Part shown: positions 22,701 through 30,700 of the stretch, piece after piece | How positions within the stretch are numbered: the stretch's first letter is position 1 | How the letters are laid out: the number at the start of each line of letters is the position of its first letter | Source: Piezodorus guildinii | Lineage: Eukaryota > Arthropoda > Insecta > Hemiptera > Pentatomidae | DNA length: 64,000 bases | Assembly: GCA_023052935.1 (NCBI GenBank) | Contig: CM041298.1 | Span: forward strand, 52,707,813 to 52,771,812 | Reading direction: 5' to 3' | The notes under the pieces: generated by a model | Databases searched by the model: none | Told to the model about the DNA's origin: nothing | What the model saw: only the letters and a program-made list of their open reading frames with translations | Position numbers and translations under genes: made by a program

Positions 22701-23557
22701 TCCCTACGCCTAATTTTGTGAGTGGCCACCATTTGGCTGACGTGTCTCACATACCCGGGGGAGAGGCTGTGAGAGAATCCCCATTTAATAACATCTTTAT
22801 AAAAGCCCCGCTGGGACAGGGATTCGAACTTACAACTTTAGCATGAGAGACTAGAGCGGTAGCCACTTAGCCATGGGCTCCCCAAGATAATGTATCAAAT
22901 ACAATTTTAAACCATTGGTCTTTCGGTGCTGTAATCATCACTTGAAAAAGTTTGGTGCTTATTTAAATGTTTTTTAATGTATTGGCCAATGAAACGTAAG
23001 TACTGATTCCGGCATCTTGTGTGTGAAAGCTCTGTTTGGATGTGTCAAAAATAACTTTCTAATAGTTGACCAATTCCGTTGTTTTATTTGTAAAGTTTTT
23101 ACCTCAAAGCTGATTTCATATTGAGCACCCCTTTAATTAATAGCCAAAATGTCTTTAAAAAGAAAAATGTTCATATTACTATGGAGACCAGTTTATTTTT
23201 ATTTTTTTAAACATCTCCAGTGACAGTTTCATTCCAAACATAATTCAATTGTCAATGAAGAAAAAAAAAAAAAAAAAAGAAGCATTTTATCATGGTCTAT
23301 CAATGAGAAACATTTGACCAATTTTCACCTGACATCAAATCAAACTTGTTCACACTTTCAGATATTTGTTTAATTTTTGTGAAAATTGGTAATTAATTTT
23401 CTTGTAACATTTGAAATTTGTGAATATTTTTAAAATAGTCAATATTTAACAAGTAACTAATCTTAGTTTTTTTCCAGCCGCCGTTATATACATGACATAT
23501 GGTATTTGGAACAGCAAAGCGAGAAAACAGACAGTTATATTTAATGCAATGGAATAA
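795..23557 (+). CDS. Cationic amino acid transporter (SLC7/CAT family), 13-exon gene
   Basis: Multi-pass plasma-membrane permease of the APC superfamily; CAT proteins carry arginine, lysine and ornithine. Coding exons: 795-800 (tentative), 2011-2242, 2315-2443, 5511-5666, 11600-11845, 13311-13435, 13509-13606, 15231-15370, 15449-15551, 16345-16484, 16566-16729, 19141-19249, 23478-23557. All introns are GT-AG and the phases agree throughout, giving about 575 aa, close to the usual CAT length of about 600. Family signatures seen: GVGATVGVGSFIFVG in the first membrane segment (residues 41-55), YIGFDGVANAGSEARDP (about 246-262, matching the CAT motif that ends in a Glu and an Asn/Asp-Pro), RLVYAMAEDGLL (341-352), and YGIWNSK near the C-terminus. 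It is divergent from textbook CATs, so substrate range is inferred. Introns are loaded with mobile elements; exons are intact with no stops. The first coding exon is the least certain part. Confidence 0.88.
801..1860. other. CAT intron 1 or 5' region, no gene recognised
   Basis: AT-rich. At 925 a TTAA is followed by CCCTTTTAGTGCC, resembling the start of the piggyBac-type end seen at 45812, but no partner end or coding remnant was found. A 61-codon frame at 943-1128 has no family features. Confidence 0.4.
1868..1950 (+). pseudogene. Possible LINE C-terminal remnant
   Basis: One frame reads W-L-R-K-L-V-V-E-A-K-A-R-H then a stop, like the C-terminal end of some non-LTR retrotransposon polyproteins. 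Very short, so weakly supported. Confidence 0.3.
2011..2242 (+). CDS. CAT transporter coding exon: N-terminus and first membrane segments
   Basis: Acceptor TTGTTTCAG at 2002-2010; donor GTACAA at 2243. Encodes residues 3-79, with the family signature GVGATVGVGSF and two hydrophobic stretches. Ends in phase 1. Confidence 0.85.
2315..2443 (+). CDS. CAT transporter coding exon 3
   Basis: Acceptor CCCAATAG, donor GTAAGT at 2444. Encodes a stretch containing AMCYADF (compare the CAT motif A-L-C-Y-A-E-F) and GGAYSAAY, typical of CAT segments 2-3. A 72-bp intron separates it from the previous exon. Confidence 0.87.
2816..3010 (+). pseudogene. Degenerate jockey-type ORF1 (gag-like) remnant
   Basis: In CAT intron 3. 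One frame reads C-D-N-Y-R-G-P-H-P-E-Y-Y-K-G-C-R-M-Y, matching the terminal knuckle region of jockey-group ORF1 proteins (G-x-H-x-x-x-Y-x-G-C). Stops follow. The rest of 3010-3480 has no assignable content. Confidence 0.4.
3821..4036 (-). repeat. SINE family C copy
   Basis: Reads on the - strand through CCTAGGATTTTTTAATGGGAG and the CTCGAAGGGGACGTTAAAAGG block to a TTAAATAAATAAA end. Lacks the tRNA-like head. Inserted in D1. Confidence 0.7.
4630..4875 (+). repeat. SINE family C copy with tRNA-like head
   Basis: Head contains an A-box-like GGGTGGTTAGCATA and a B-box-like CTGGTTAAAATCC, as in tRNA-derived SINEs transcribed by RNA polymerase III. Ends GTTAAATAAATAAAC. Inserted in the CA repeat of D1. 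Confidence 0.7.
5243..5387. mobile_element. Short palindromic MITE-like element
   Basis: Arms of about 54 bp, 5243-5296 and 5334-5387, are near-perfect inverted repeats (core GTTTGCTATAGCATGCTATT) around a 37-bp spacer. No coding content. Likely folds as a hairpin. Confidence 0.75.
5511..5666 (+). CDS. CAT transporter coding exon 4
   Basis: Acceptor TTTGTTTCTAG, donor GTAAGT at 5667. Continues in phase 1 with TSALAARGLST, matching the CAT segment that follows transmembrane helix 3. Ends in phase 1. Confidence 0.85.
5700..6500. other. Intron sequence with no recognised feature
   Basis: AT-rich with no protein-like frame or repeat match found within the window. Confidence 0.5.
6531..6990 (+). 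pseudogene. CR1-like LINE C-terminal fragment
   Basis: Reads RRFIFGISRDTSITRFSEEL, then YRLKYFLASFLYQVI, then SSSLWNS in a slightly later section. This is the C-terminal part of non-LTR reverse transcriptases in which this R-F-I-x-G-x-x-R block follows the RT. The same family recurs at 42360-43165. Several stops; 5' truncated. Confidence 0.6.
7055..7415. mobile_element. Inverted-repeat element with 98-bp perfect arms and hammerhead-like cores
   Basis: Arms 7063-7160 and 7311-7408 are perfect inverted repeats around a 150-bp spacer. Each arm carries GGCCCTAGAGGCTGAAACGTC (a hairpin next to GAAACGTC). This resembles the hammerhead core (stem II then GAAA) known from Penelope-like elements; the CUGAUGA part is degenerate. 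CAAATATT flanks both sides and may be the target duplication. Confidence 0.65.
7616..7749. repeat. (TA)n / (ATATT)n microsatellite
   Basis: TA repeats with an ATATT block at about 7671-7705. It is the target in which the gypsy element inserted. Confidence 0.95.
7750..7934 (-). repeat. Gypsy element 3' LTR
   Basis: 185 bp; differs from the other LTR at 7771 and 7864 only. Confidence 0.88.
8225..8400 (-). pseudogene. Gypsy integrase C-terminal tail
   Basis: In the frame next to the RNase H frame, YEGPFRVVVIRENN and RKRRTVHIEQLR match the GPY/F module at the end of gypsy integrases. The catalytic zinc-finger and D,D-E core are absent, so this is a deletion junction. Confidence 0.6.
8334..9830 (-). 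pseudogene. pol: Gypsy pol: reverse transcriptase and RNase H
   Basis: The open part (9512-8334) has the RT motifs STLDLKAGYHQI, MPFGLKNAP, VYMDDLLIFSK (catalytic MDD), FLGHTISKDG and the RNase H motif TTDASKYALGAVL. The RT N-terminus (HEIPLKQ through DSTSPYNSPFG) is present upstream at about 9760-9603 but separated by a frameshift and small deletion. No protease lies between it and gag. Confidence 0.85.
9959..10965 (-). pseudogene. gag: Gypsy gag, broken
   Basis: Start ATG at 10965. The first frame runs to 10438, then a frameshift leads to a second frame ending near 9959. The C-terminal part has two CCHC knuckles, CHGCGKVGHLVARC and the next starting CFECGTEGHIA. Nucleic-acid-binding capsid/nucleocapsid protein of the element. 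A stop after the second knuckle and a changed spacing show decay. Confidence 0.75.
11090..11274 (-). repeat. Gypsy element 5' LTR
   Basis: 185 bp, next to the tRNA-Phe-type primer binding site at 11090-11071. Followed on the + strand by TATATATAT of the target microsatellite. Confidence 0.88.
11600..11845 (+). CDS. CAT transporter coding exon 5
   Basis: Acceptor TTTCTTTAG, donor GTAAGT at 11846. Encodes FDVKKVSAINNF, a hydrophobic helix, an extracellular loop and YISYIGFDGVANA, the CAT helix-6 signature. The preceding 5.9-kb intron holds the gypsy element. Confidence 0.9.
12170..12735 (+). pseudogene. LINE C-terminal fragment
   Basis: Frames read EYLCTTVSNDGRIEHEAKAG, later MRFLRRIVGITRRDCVRNE and GQLRWFGHVCR, the post-RT region shared by many non-LTR retrotransposons (R-L-x-W-F-G-H-V-x-R). 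Several stops. In CAT intron 5. Confidence 0.6.
12915..13210 (-). pseudogene. LINE C-terminal fragment, opposite strand
   Basis: Reads LGWCGHVYRMDHHRNP and GRRPRGRPRTSY then WW-x-Q-W-L, the GH-V-x-R and G-R-P-x-x-R end of non-LTR elements. A different copy from the one at 12170. Confidence 0.55.
13311..13435 (+). CDS. CAT transporter coding exon 6
   Basis: Acceptor TTTTTCACAG, donor GTAATC at 13436. Begins with GSEARDPDRIIPLSMVV, the conserved cytoplasmic end of CAT helix 6, then a full hydrophobic helix. Ends in phase 0. Confidence 0.9.
13509..13606 (+). CDS. CAT transporter coding exon 7
   Basis: Acceptor ATTTCACAG, donor GTAAGT at 13607. 98 nt in phase 0 to phase 2; the 73-bp intron before it is short. 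Encodes loop plus the start of a helix ending at ITMLG. Confidence 0.82.
13963..14690. mobile_element. Foldback-like repeat with degenerate inverted ends
   Basis: Left end ACAGGGTGTCTATATTG... and right end ...AATAACCCTCTATAT are imperfect inverted repeats; both carry an inner TCATATGACC(C/G)ATAGTC block. A related piece is at 12740-12765. No coding content. Confidence 0.5.
14750..15175 (+). pseudogene. mariner-type transposase N-terminal fragment
   Basis: Spread over frames: LLYEFK, EDKECRG then LDDDIIRALVQENLRTTVRD, and HLKMIGNVKKLKSWVPYRFN. These are the helix-turn-helix DNA-binding half of mariner transposases. The catalytic half is absent. Ends 55 bp before a CAT exon. Confidence 0.6.
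15231..15370 (+). CDS. CAT transporter coding exon 8
   Basis: Acceptor GATCTTTTCAG, donor GTAAGC at 15371. Encodes RLVYAMAEDGLL, one of the most conserved CAT motifs, followed by a loop and ALYTSGIFT. Confidence 0.92.
15449..15551 (+). CDS. CAT transporter coding exon 9
   Basis: Acceptor TGTTTCAG, donor GTAATC at 15552. Encodes a membrane helix pair with LSEMSCLGALSAYN, equivalent to the CAT segment D-x-M-S-I-G-T-L-x-A-Y. Ends in phase 2. Confidence 0.86.
15822..16036 (-). repeat. SINE family C copy
   Basis: Same body as 3821-4036, including AAGTGGTCC/CTAGGATTTTTTAATGGG on the - strand. Truncated before the tRNA-like head. Confidence 0.7.
16345..16484 (+). CDS. CAT transporter coding exon 10 (cytoplasmic loop)
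   Basis: Acceptor CCATTCTTAG, donor GTAAGG at 16485. A GTAATG at 16478 looks like a donor too, but only the site at 16485 keeps the phase needed for the next exon. Encodes the hydrophilic loop rich in Lys, Arg and Glu and the start of a helix. Confidence 0.75.
16566..16729 (+). CDS. CAT transporter coding exon 11
   Basis: Acceptor ATGTTACAG, donor GTATTC at 16730. Encodes two hydrophobic segments split by a short charged loop (GNREALRGEPS). Ends in phase 0 after AAK. Confidence 0.8.
16829..18052. mobile_element. Tc1-type non-autonomous elements, one nested in another
   Basis: TGTCAAAAGTATTCGGAATTC at 16833 and its complement at 18025-18046 are terminal inverted repeats bounded by TA. A second pair of the same ends occurs inside at 17031-17053 and 17838-17858. 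No transposase frame was recognised inside. Confidence 0.6.
18240..18425 (+). pseudogene. Penelope-like element reverse transcriptase fragment
   Basis: Reads MGLPMGSSLSPIIVELVMDE, then across a frameshift YVNDTILSVPADSL. Penelope RTs have G-x-P-M-G-S-x-L-S-P followed by a Y-V-D-D box; here the first Asp of the box is Asn. Fragment only. Confidence 0.6.
18435..18505 (-). repeat. SINE family B 3'-end fragment
   Basis: TTCCAGTGGTGCGACAGG(T/C)C... matches the start (on +) of the full copies at 22590 and 50040. Confidence 0.65.
18540..18720. other. GC-rich patch with poly(G) run
   Basis: GC-rich island in an AT-rich intron, with about 14 consecutive G at about 18595-18608 and further G triplets to 18626. 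No gene recognised. Confidence 0.6.
18718..19050 (+). mobile_element. D-family repeat copy D2, 5' truncated
   Basis: Only the 3' third: matches D4 from the GTATAATATACCGTTTGAAAG block to GTAAGTGAAAGTCGTGTGTT and CCGCACTAGATTTTT. Confidence 0.75.
19141..19249 (+). CDS. CAT transporter coding exon 12
   Basis: Acceptor AAACTTTCAG, donor GTAAGA at 19250. Encodes MPILPVLVILINTYL, matching the CAT penultimate helix (P-x-x-P-x-x-S/V...N-x-Y-L-M), then the last helix start. It begins about 90 bp after the 3' end of a D-family repeat. Confidence 0.87.
19943..21735 (-). mobile_element. Jockey-type LINE, 5' truncated, two in-frame stops
   Basis: The RT frame runs from about 21700 to 20080. Motifs: YRPISLL, HQFGFRTSHST, AFLDVEQAFDRVW, then GVP-stop-GSILGP, STYADDTCVL (catalytic YADD), INSNKSHQTIFT and IRYLGLLLDKRLTWNPHT. 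Both stops (about 20852 and 20309) are TAA where Gln would be expected. Endonuclease and ORF1 are absent. The 3' end has AATAAATAAA-type sequence. Confidence 0.85.
22588..22885 (-). repeat. SINE family B, near full length
   Basis: On the - strand starts GGGGAGCCCATGGCTAAGTGG (A-box like) and has GTAAGTTCGAATCCCTGTCC (B-box). Ends in the GGCCTGTCGCACCACTGG tail. tRNA-derived SINE. Inserted in the right arm of the palindrome. Confidence 0.75.
23478..23557 (+). CDS. CAT transporter last coding exon and stop
   Basis: Acceptor TTTTTTTCCAG; ends at TAA 23555-23557. Encodes the end of the last helix and YGIWNSK, the CAT C-terminal motif (Y-G-I-x-x-S), then a short polar tail. AATAAA at 23733-23738 could serve as poly(A) signal. 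Confidence 0.87.
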
Positions 23558-23736
23558 TTCCTGAATTAAAAATCTATTTTATTAAAATATATTCATAGAT
23601 GATAGGTAATGAAGTATAAGATATAAGACCTAAAATAAGTTTATTCAAGTTTTAATGTAGTATTGAAGATTATTTTTTACCTCATTGGCATTAATAACTT
23701 TAAACTTTCAATTACCTAAATTTGAAATAGAGAATA

Positions 23737-23990
23737 AAGAAAAGTATTGCGATCTTAAATTTTTTTAATTCAAGTTTTCAAAGGAAATACACCATTTGGG
23801 TTCTCTGAAGTCCAAATGACTAAGTATCACAAAAATATCTGTGTGTTTGTGATAAGTTTAGCTTTCCACTGTTGTCAAAAGTTAAAACTGAAATTCCAGA
23901 TTTAAGGCAGATATATGTCAGGGACGTTATATAAATTTTTTAACCATGATCAGCTGATCCGGAAGAGCCTGTTACCATTAATAAAACAAT
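23737..23990 (+). mobile_element. D-family repeat copy D3, degenerate 5' part
   Basis: AAAGTATTGCGATCTTAAA through AAATACACCATTTGGGTTCTC and TCCAAATGACTAAGTATCAC tracks the D4 5' region with many changes. Lies in the CAT 3' flank. Confidence 0.6.
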
Positions 23991-23999
23991 TTAAAAAAT

Positions 24000-24741
24000 A
24001 AATAAAAAGTAAATAGTATAGAAGTAAATCATGGAGCCTTAAACCCAAGATGGCCCTTTAGATATATAAAACAGCAATAAGGCATATGGCCTTATATGCA
24101 GATGTGTTGTGGCACAAGGATAGGACAATAATAGAAGAAACAAAAAACAAAAAAAAAAAGGTAGGAAAGGAAAAATTAAAAAGTTTAGAAGTATTAAAAA
24201 TAATTAATGGATTTTATTTTTTTAGCAATGAAGATGCCTTACATTAACACCTATCCTACTATTACACAGAAATAACTTAAAACATATTAATATTATGTCA
24301 ATGTTCTACTAACTATGAAATGAAATCTACTTATATAACTTTTACAAAATTTACAATATAAAATAATTATACATAAGGTTTATCAATGTTTAGATATATA
24401 AGTTCACAATATTGAAAGAAAAAAAAATTTCACATCCATTTATAAAATAAATTTCACATCCATTTATTAAATAAATTTCACATACATTTATTAAATAAAA
24501 CTATAATACAATCTTCAGTTTTGAAAATAGGCAGAATTCTTTAAAGTTTTCAATAAGGTTGAAAGAACCCTGTAAAAAAAAGAAGTTAACAATTATAGAT
24601 TGAAATAAAAAAAATAAATAAAAAAAATATTTAGTTGTAAGTATTATTTCAGTCCACAATATAAGAATCAGATAATATAAAAAAATAAAATAAAATAAAT
24701 GCAAACATTTAAGATTAACATAATTCCATCTTGACGACACA
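24000..24741. other. Tail-to-tail spacer between the CAT and RS genes
   Basis: AT-rich; holds a 27-bp unit (ATTTCACATCCATTTAT...AATAA) repeated about three times at 24427-24497. TTTATT motifs there could provide - strand poly(A) signals for the RS gene. Confidence 0.6.
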
Positions 24742-24749
24742 CTACTGCA
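24742..24749 (-). CDS. Tentative last coding piece of the RS protein (Met-Gln-stop)
   Basis: The acceptor CTGCAG at 24755-24750 followed by TG-CAG-TAG would close the reading frame in the required phase. A second CAG five bases downstream would instead open a hydrophobic AT-rich frame, which is unlikely. Chosen by phase only. Confidence 0.3.
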
Positions 24750-27700
24750 CTGCAGTCACATGATAATAAAAAACACACCAAAGTTTTCCATTGAGAATAT
24801 TGGACAGCCAATAATTCATCTTTCAATATTATTAATTAAACTAATAATAATGATTATTCAGTATAATAACAATTATTATTATTATACTTAATAATCAATA
24901 ATTAAAGCTTTCTTGGTAGGTTAGAATACAAGCGGTGCTCATGACTGACAAAGGTTTAGTTCACTAGTTAAAGGAATCCTTTTGGTATGAAAATGTATTT
25001 ATTTCTTATGATTATATTTTTTATTTTATTTTTACTTATGTTAAATCTATTTTCTTTTTTTCCTCATTAATTTTGTATCTAGGCCAGATGTGAATAGTCC
25101 CAGAATAAAGTTTTTTTTCTTCTTCTTCTTTCTCCTACCCTACCACAACTTCGTTTAACATTTCTCTCCAAAGCTGTTCTAGACCGCCTTTAAGGTGCAA
25201 ACCCATCAGTATGGTGTACTGTTTTGCAATATTTTGTTTTTCACAGCCTCTCCCCCGGGTATGTGAGCCCTGTCAGCCAACTGATGGCCACTCACAAAAA
25301 TAGGCACAGGGAGTGGTGAACCTACCCTATAAAATATCTTCGAGAATCAAGAGTGTATTCTCCCAGCAGGAGAATATTACACGGCATGGCTAAGGGCCTA
25401 ATGGCCTGTCACACCATTGAAGAAGAAGAAGAATTTCCCCTCAGTATTCTCAATACATTACAATTAGAATAAAAAAAATCTTATTTTTTCTTACCCCATT
25501 TCCATTCATATATACTTGTTATTAAGGATACTTACTTTGATGAGGGTATGGTGGTGGATAAGGCCTGAAAGGTGGTGGCCTAAACATAGGGTGAACAGGT
25601 GGATACGGCATAGGGTATGGCATCATAGGAGGAGGGCGAAATATTGGTTGCCTATTTCTCGGTTGCCTTACCCTCGGGGTCGATACAGCCAGGCTCCTGT
25701 CAGCCAACTGCAAACAAATATTTATGTATACAATTTAATAATTAACAAGTGTAATAACTATTAATTGGAGAAGTTGGTTAGGGTTGGTCATTGAAATTGA
25801 AAACTTATTTGTCTTGTTATTTGGAGTGTTTCAATGACAGTACCTCCGACTAAGTTCTTCAAGTATTCATTCAACGGCCAACAATCAACAATTCATTCAT
25901 CCTAATAATTCTTCATTCACTGAACAATTTACAGATTTAAAATACAAAATAAAATTACCTTAGCAACCTCTTTTTTGGGATTATCTTTTTCTTCAGGCTT
26001 TTCCTTTTTCTCCTGCAATCGCATGCTCTCCTCTTTCAACCTTTTATCATCTCTCTCTTTCATTTTTCTTCTTATCATTTTAAGATATTCCCTTTCCTCG
26101 ATAAATGTTCTAACTGAAATGAAAATTTAAAGAAATATTATTATAATGTTCAAATAATACACAGCTTGAAGATAAAATAACTAAGTCCATAGATAAAAAA
26201 TCTGCCTCTTTAGCTCATCGGCAGAGAAAATATTTATCAAAGGATATTTAAAGAATGTGTTACAGAATGATAGAGACAGGAAAGTGAAAATTGAAAGTAA
26301 GTGAGAAGTCGGGATAGTAAATTATCACAGAGGAGCCCATGGCCGACTGGATAACATGCTAATCCCTCGCACCAAAAGCTGTGAGTTCGAATCCCAGTCC
26401 TAGAGGGACTTTTTCAAGCATTTAATTAAATGGAGATTTCCTCACAGCCCCTCCCTCGGGTATGTGAGACCCTTCACCCTTCATTAACTGGTGGTCCCTC
26501 ACAAAAATTGCATTGGGAGTGATGACATTTCACTGCATGGCCTAGGGCCTACACGGCCTGTCATGCCACAGGCAGTAAATTATCACACTTTCAACATTTT
26601 TAAAATAATAATAATAATAATAGACTTAGCTAACCCGAAGGTTCGATGCCGATACCACCAAATTCCATCTACACAGACTCGTCCAATGCTCACCATTCAA
26701 ACCCAAGCTCCCGAGATCAGCCTTAACGCAATCCTCCCATCTCCGCTTCGGCCTACCTTTCGGACGCCTACCAGTCGGATCAGCAAATACCAACTTTCTC
26801 GGAATCCGCTCGTCATCGAGCCCAACAACTTTACTCGCCCATTTGAGTCTCCGCGATGCAATCAGCTCAATTATATTCACAGGATGCAAGTTCCGCAATT
26901 CCGCGTTATGCAACCTTCTAAACTCCCCAGTGGCCTCATCTCTCTTTGGACCAAATATTTTATGCAATACCTTATTTTCGAAAACCTTAAGCCGCTGTTC
27001 ATCCTTTAAAGTAAGCGGCCACGTTTCACATCCGTAAAGAACCGTTGGAAGAATAATAGTTTTATAAATTCTAATCTTTAAGTTTTTAGATAGAAGCCGC
27101 GAACTAAGTAACTTAGCAACTGAATAATAACACGCGTTTCCCACCTTTAACCGGGACTTTATTTCTTCCTGGATTTCATTTTTTCTAGTTATAATTGAAC
27201 CTAAATACTTGAATTTCTCTACGTGTTCAAAAGTATGACCTGATACATCAATATCACCAAGATCGACACCGTTTCTGCTACTAATCATATACTTCGTTTT
27301 ATCGGTATTTAATTCGAGTCCTATTACCGGTTTTTATTAACACACTTGTATTTAGTTGTATGGTTTCCGTGTCTTCACCTAGCAGTACCAGATCATCGGC
27401 ATACCCAAAACCGGAATCTTGTCACCCATATTTAAGCCTTTCTCGGTACACATCACCTTTTCTATGACATATTCTAAAGCTATATTAAATAACACAGGTG
27501 AAAGGGAGTCACCCTGTTTTAAACCCGATCGCACCTCAAATCTCTCGGAGTAATTATGACCGATTCTAACTTTATGAAATGTTTCTGACAAATACATCTC
27601 TACTAGGTTTACTAACTTTCTAGGTATTCCCTGTTCAATCATGATGTTATATAGCTTCTGACGGTCTATTGAATCATAAGCCTTTTTAAAATCGATATAA

Positions 27701-30700
27701 AGTTGATGGACTACACCATTGTATTCCAATTTTTTCTCTAATATTTGACGTAAGGAAAATATTTGGTCAATAAACAACATATTTAATATAATAAACAAAA
27801 ATTATATTTTCTATGTTATTTCTTAATTATTATTTTTTACTTTTATTATAAATAAGTTTTAATTTCTTATAATGGTATTTTTAAATTCAAAAGTTTTAAT
27901 CTTTTTTTTTTTAATTTATAATATTTGATGATATTTGGGTCTTTATTTTTTACTTTCACTTACTATATATAGTAAGGGGAAGTATTGCGATCGTGAAAAT
28001 TTTCGAATTCCAGTTTTCAACGGAAATACACGTTTTAGGGTCCCCTGAGTCCAAATAACCAAGTCCCGCAAAAAGGTCTGTGTGTGTGTGTGTCTGTGTG
28101 TGTGTGTGTGTGTGTGGTAGCTCCCGGGCAAAAACGGTAAGTCCTATGAAACTGAAATTTCATATTTAAGACAACTGTACGCCCGAGACGTGACAAAACT
28201 TTTTTCATCAAAATGAGCCTACCAGAAGAGGCACTTTATACCATGCATTTTGCACCTTTTTTCGATTTTCTCAAAAACGGTTCCGACGATTTTGATTAAA
28301 CTCGCTATATCTATGTAAAATTTAATGGGCTTTAATATCATGTAGGTTTTATTTAGATAAAAATGGTCTGACAGGGCTTAAATGCCGATATTTTAAATTT
28401 TCTTCCCCTAAAGTAACTTTAATTTTGTAGATTCAATAATAATAACTAGATTATCTTGTTAACGCTGATGAAAAACTGGTAAATATATAAATTGAATAAA
28501 CTCGATACCCAACTAAAGGAGAAAACAGAAAAAATATTTTTTTAATGCAATTTTTTGATTTTGAACATAGCAACAGTAATATACACTTATAATATACCGT
28601 TGGAAATCTAATGATTTTAGAAAAAAAATATTATCTAATACACAAGAGCTTGTAAAAGTTAATAGAGAGTGATGAAAAGCAGATAGAACTAATTATTTTA
28701 GATAATAATGCAATAGATTTTTTAATAAAACACATGTTTCTATATAAATTCAATTTAATTAATTCTTTAATAGTTTCACGTATTTTTATCTTTAAGTGTA
28801 TTTGAAAATTCTTTCATTGAGTTTAAAAATGGTGGTATGTGAAAGTCGTGTGTTGCCCGCACCAGATTTTTTTTTTAACAAGCAGTGTGGTCTAGTGGAT
28901 AGAGCACTAGTCTACTATTCTTCAGGTTCCAGTTTCGATTCCTAGCTGTGGCAGAATATTATTTATTGTTATTTCAGCCGTGGGGTGACACTGAGTATGA
29001 GAACCCTCCTAGGGCATACCCAGCCTCTATAAAGTGAGTACCCTAAAAAGGTACTACATTCTACATGGCCGCTGAGAGTGATCTCGGCCTAATCACTATT
29101 GAGCCTAAGACACTTCAGGGATTGTAGAGTTTTTTTATAGAACTTTTTTTTTTTTAAATATATTTTTATTGAAATTTACAACTGTACAAAAAATACATCA
29201 AGTAAATATGCTGAATTGATATAACACATGAAATAAACATGAAGAAAAACTGCTCATTGGTAGTGAGTCTAAACAAGAAGGTCTCGAAGCCATCTTCTTT
29301 TCAGACGCCTCGGAGGATTATCGGGAATTGAAGAGGAAGCAAGGATTGAAACTAATGGATTAGAGTGAGAGTGGAGTTTTTCATGGATGGTGTGATACCT
29401 GGTACGGGCCAAATCAGCAACATATGGAACATTAAGGTCATTGTTGATGATTTTATTCTTGACAAAGTAAGGAGCGTTAAGGATTTTGAATTGGATACGG
29501 GAAGAGTTTCATGGTTTAGTAGAGCCCCAAAGCTCAACTCTGTAGGTCCAGATAGGTCTTAAGATGGTCATGTAAATGAGTCTTTTGTAATTAAGTGAAA
29601 GGTTAGAGCGTGTGTCTAGTAAATGTTATAGAACTTTTTAAAAGTAATATTCAATGTTATTATTCCACATTATTAAAAATAAACATGCCTTCCTCCTCTC
29701 CTCCTAATATCATGAGAGTGCTTTAATTTACTTGCCTCTATCACATTGTATATTGCAGCTTTTAAACATCAATATAATATCAATGGAGTGCAAATATACT
29801 CAAGCACCTAGCTCAATATGATAAAATTATGCTAATTATGAAAACATCTTACCTCTTTCCCTCTGCTTTGACCTAGAAAGAGCCCTCCTTTCACGTGAAC
29901 GTGATCGTCGACGCCCATGAGATCGGGATCTAGACCTCCTGTCATAGGAATACGAGCGAGACCTTGAATAAGAACGAGAACGAGAATTTGAACGAGATCG
30001 GTATGACCTACTTCTCCGGTTCCTACGACTGTAGGAACCAGATCTACTCCTGTAACGATCTTTACTCCTAGACCTCCTTCTGCTTCTGTGAATTATGAAA
30101 ATGATTTTAAATACCTTTTCTTAAAAAGTATTACATGTAAAATATATTCACTGTTATTTACCTGTCAGGTGAAGAATTCCTACCCCTTTCATACTTTTCA
30201 ACATAACGACGTTCTGATTTGTGTTTATATTCATGATCATCTTTGTGCCTGGAACTCTCTGATTCACTACGGTGGCCTGAGTAACGATCACTGGTGTCTT
30301 TCGAACTGTCTCTTTCATCTTTGTCTCTGTTCTTGGAATGCTCTCCGCCAGATGAACTTCTATATGTATAAAAACTAAATGCATTTTTCCAGAACATAAC
30401 TTAAATTATATTAAAAAAATATCAGCAAGAAGATGAAAAAATATGGAGCATAGTTTCCAATGAAAATTAAAAATTGTTTCTTTCGAGTTCTTCTTTATGA
30501 ATATCACCAACTAATTTATTTTAAAAATAACTAGCCCAGGTTTTCCTCAAGTTTAAGCTGCAATCCAACAGTGTGGTTTTTTTTTTTTTTCAAAATATTT
30601 TTTTTTAAATGTTAAAACAAATTAAGACAGTCAAACTATCTTCATATTAAATTATCAAATGTATGAAAAATTTAAAATGTTTCAAAACCATAATTTAGAA

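Larger units (their letters stand above)
19365..23180. repeat. Large imperfect inverted repeat (palindrome) in the last CAT intron
   Basis: Left arm 19365-19942 plus about 21740-22090; right arm about 22100-23180. Paired blocks include CATTGGCCAATACATTAAAAAA (19557) with its complement at 22970-22990, CACTAAAAGTCACTATAATAAA (21905) with its complement at 22250, and the AGTTAAGATTGTCATATTA pair. The left arm is split by a jockey LINE and the right arm by SINE B. No coding content of its own. Confidence 0.75.

Noticed and set aside
24427..24497. Short regularly repeated unit considered as CRISPR
   Set aside because: Three directly abutting AT-rich units without unique spacers in an animal intergenic region; a plain tandem repeat.
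24501..24740. 79-codon hydrophobic frame near the RS gene end
   Set aside because: Low-complexity AT-rich translation (Phe/Ile/Leu), unlikely as the RS C-terminus or as a gene.
28877..28960. tRNA-like sequence with A and B boxes
   Set aside because: Cannot form a complete tRNA acceptor and is repeated with a long non-tRNA body, so it is a SINE head. The same applies at 4630, 22885, 26332, 36354 and 50325.
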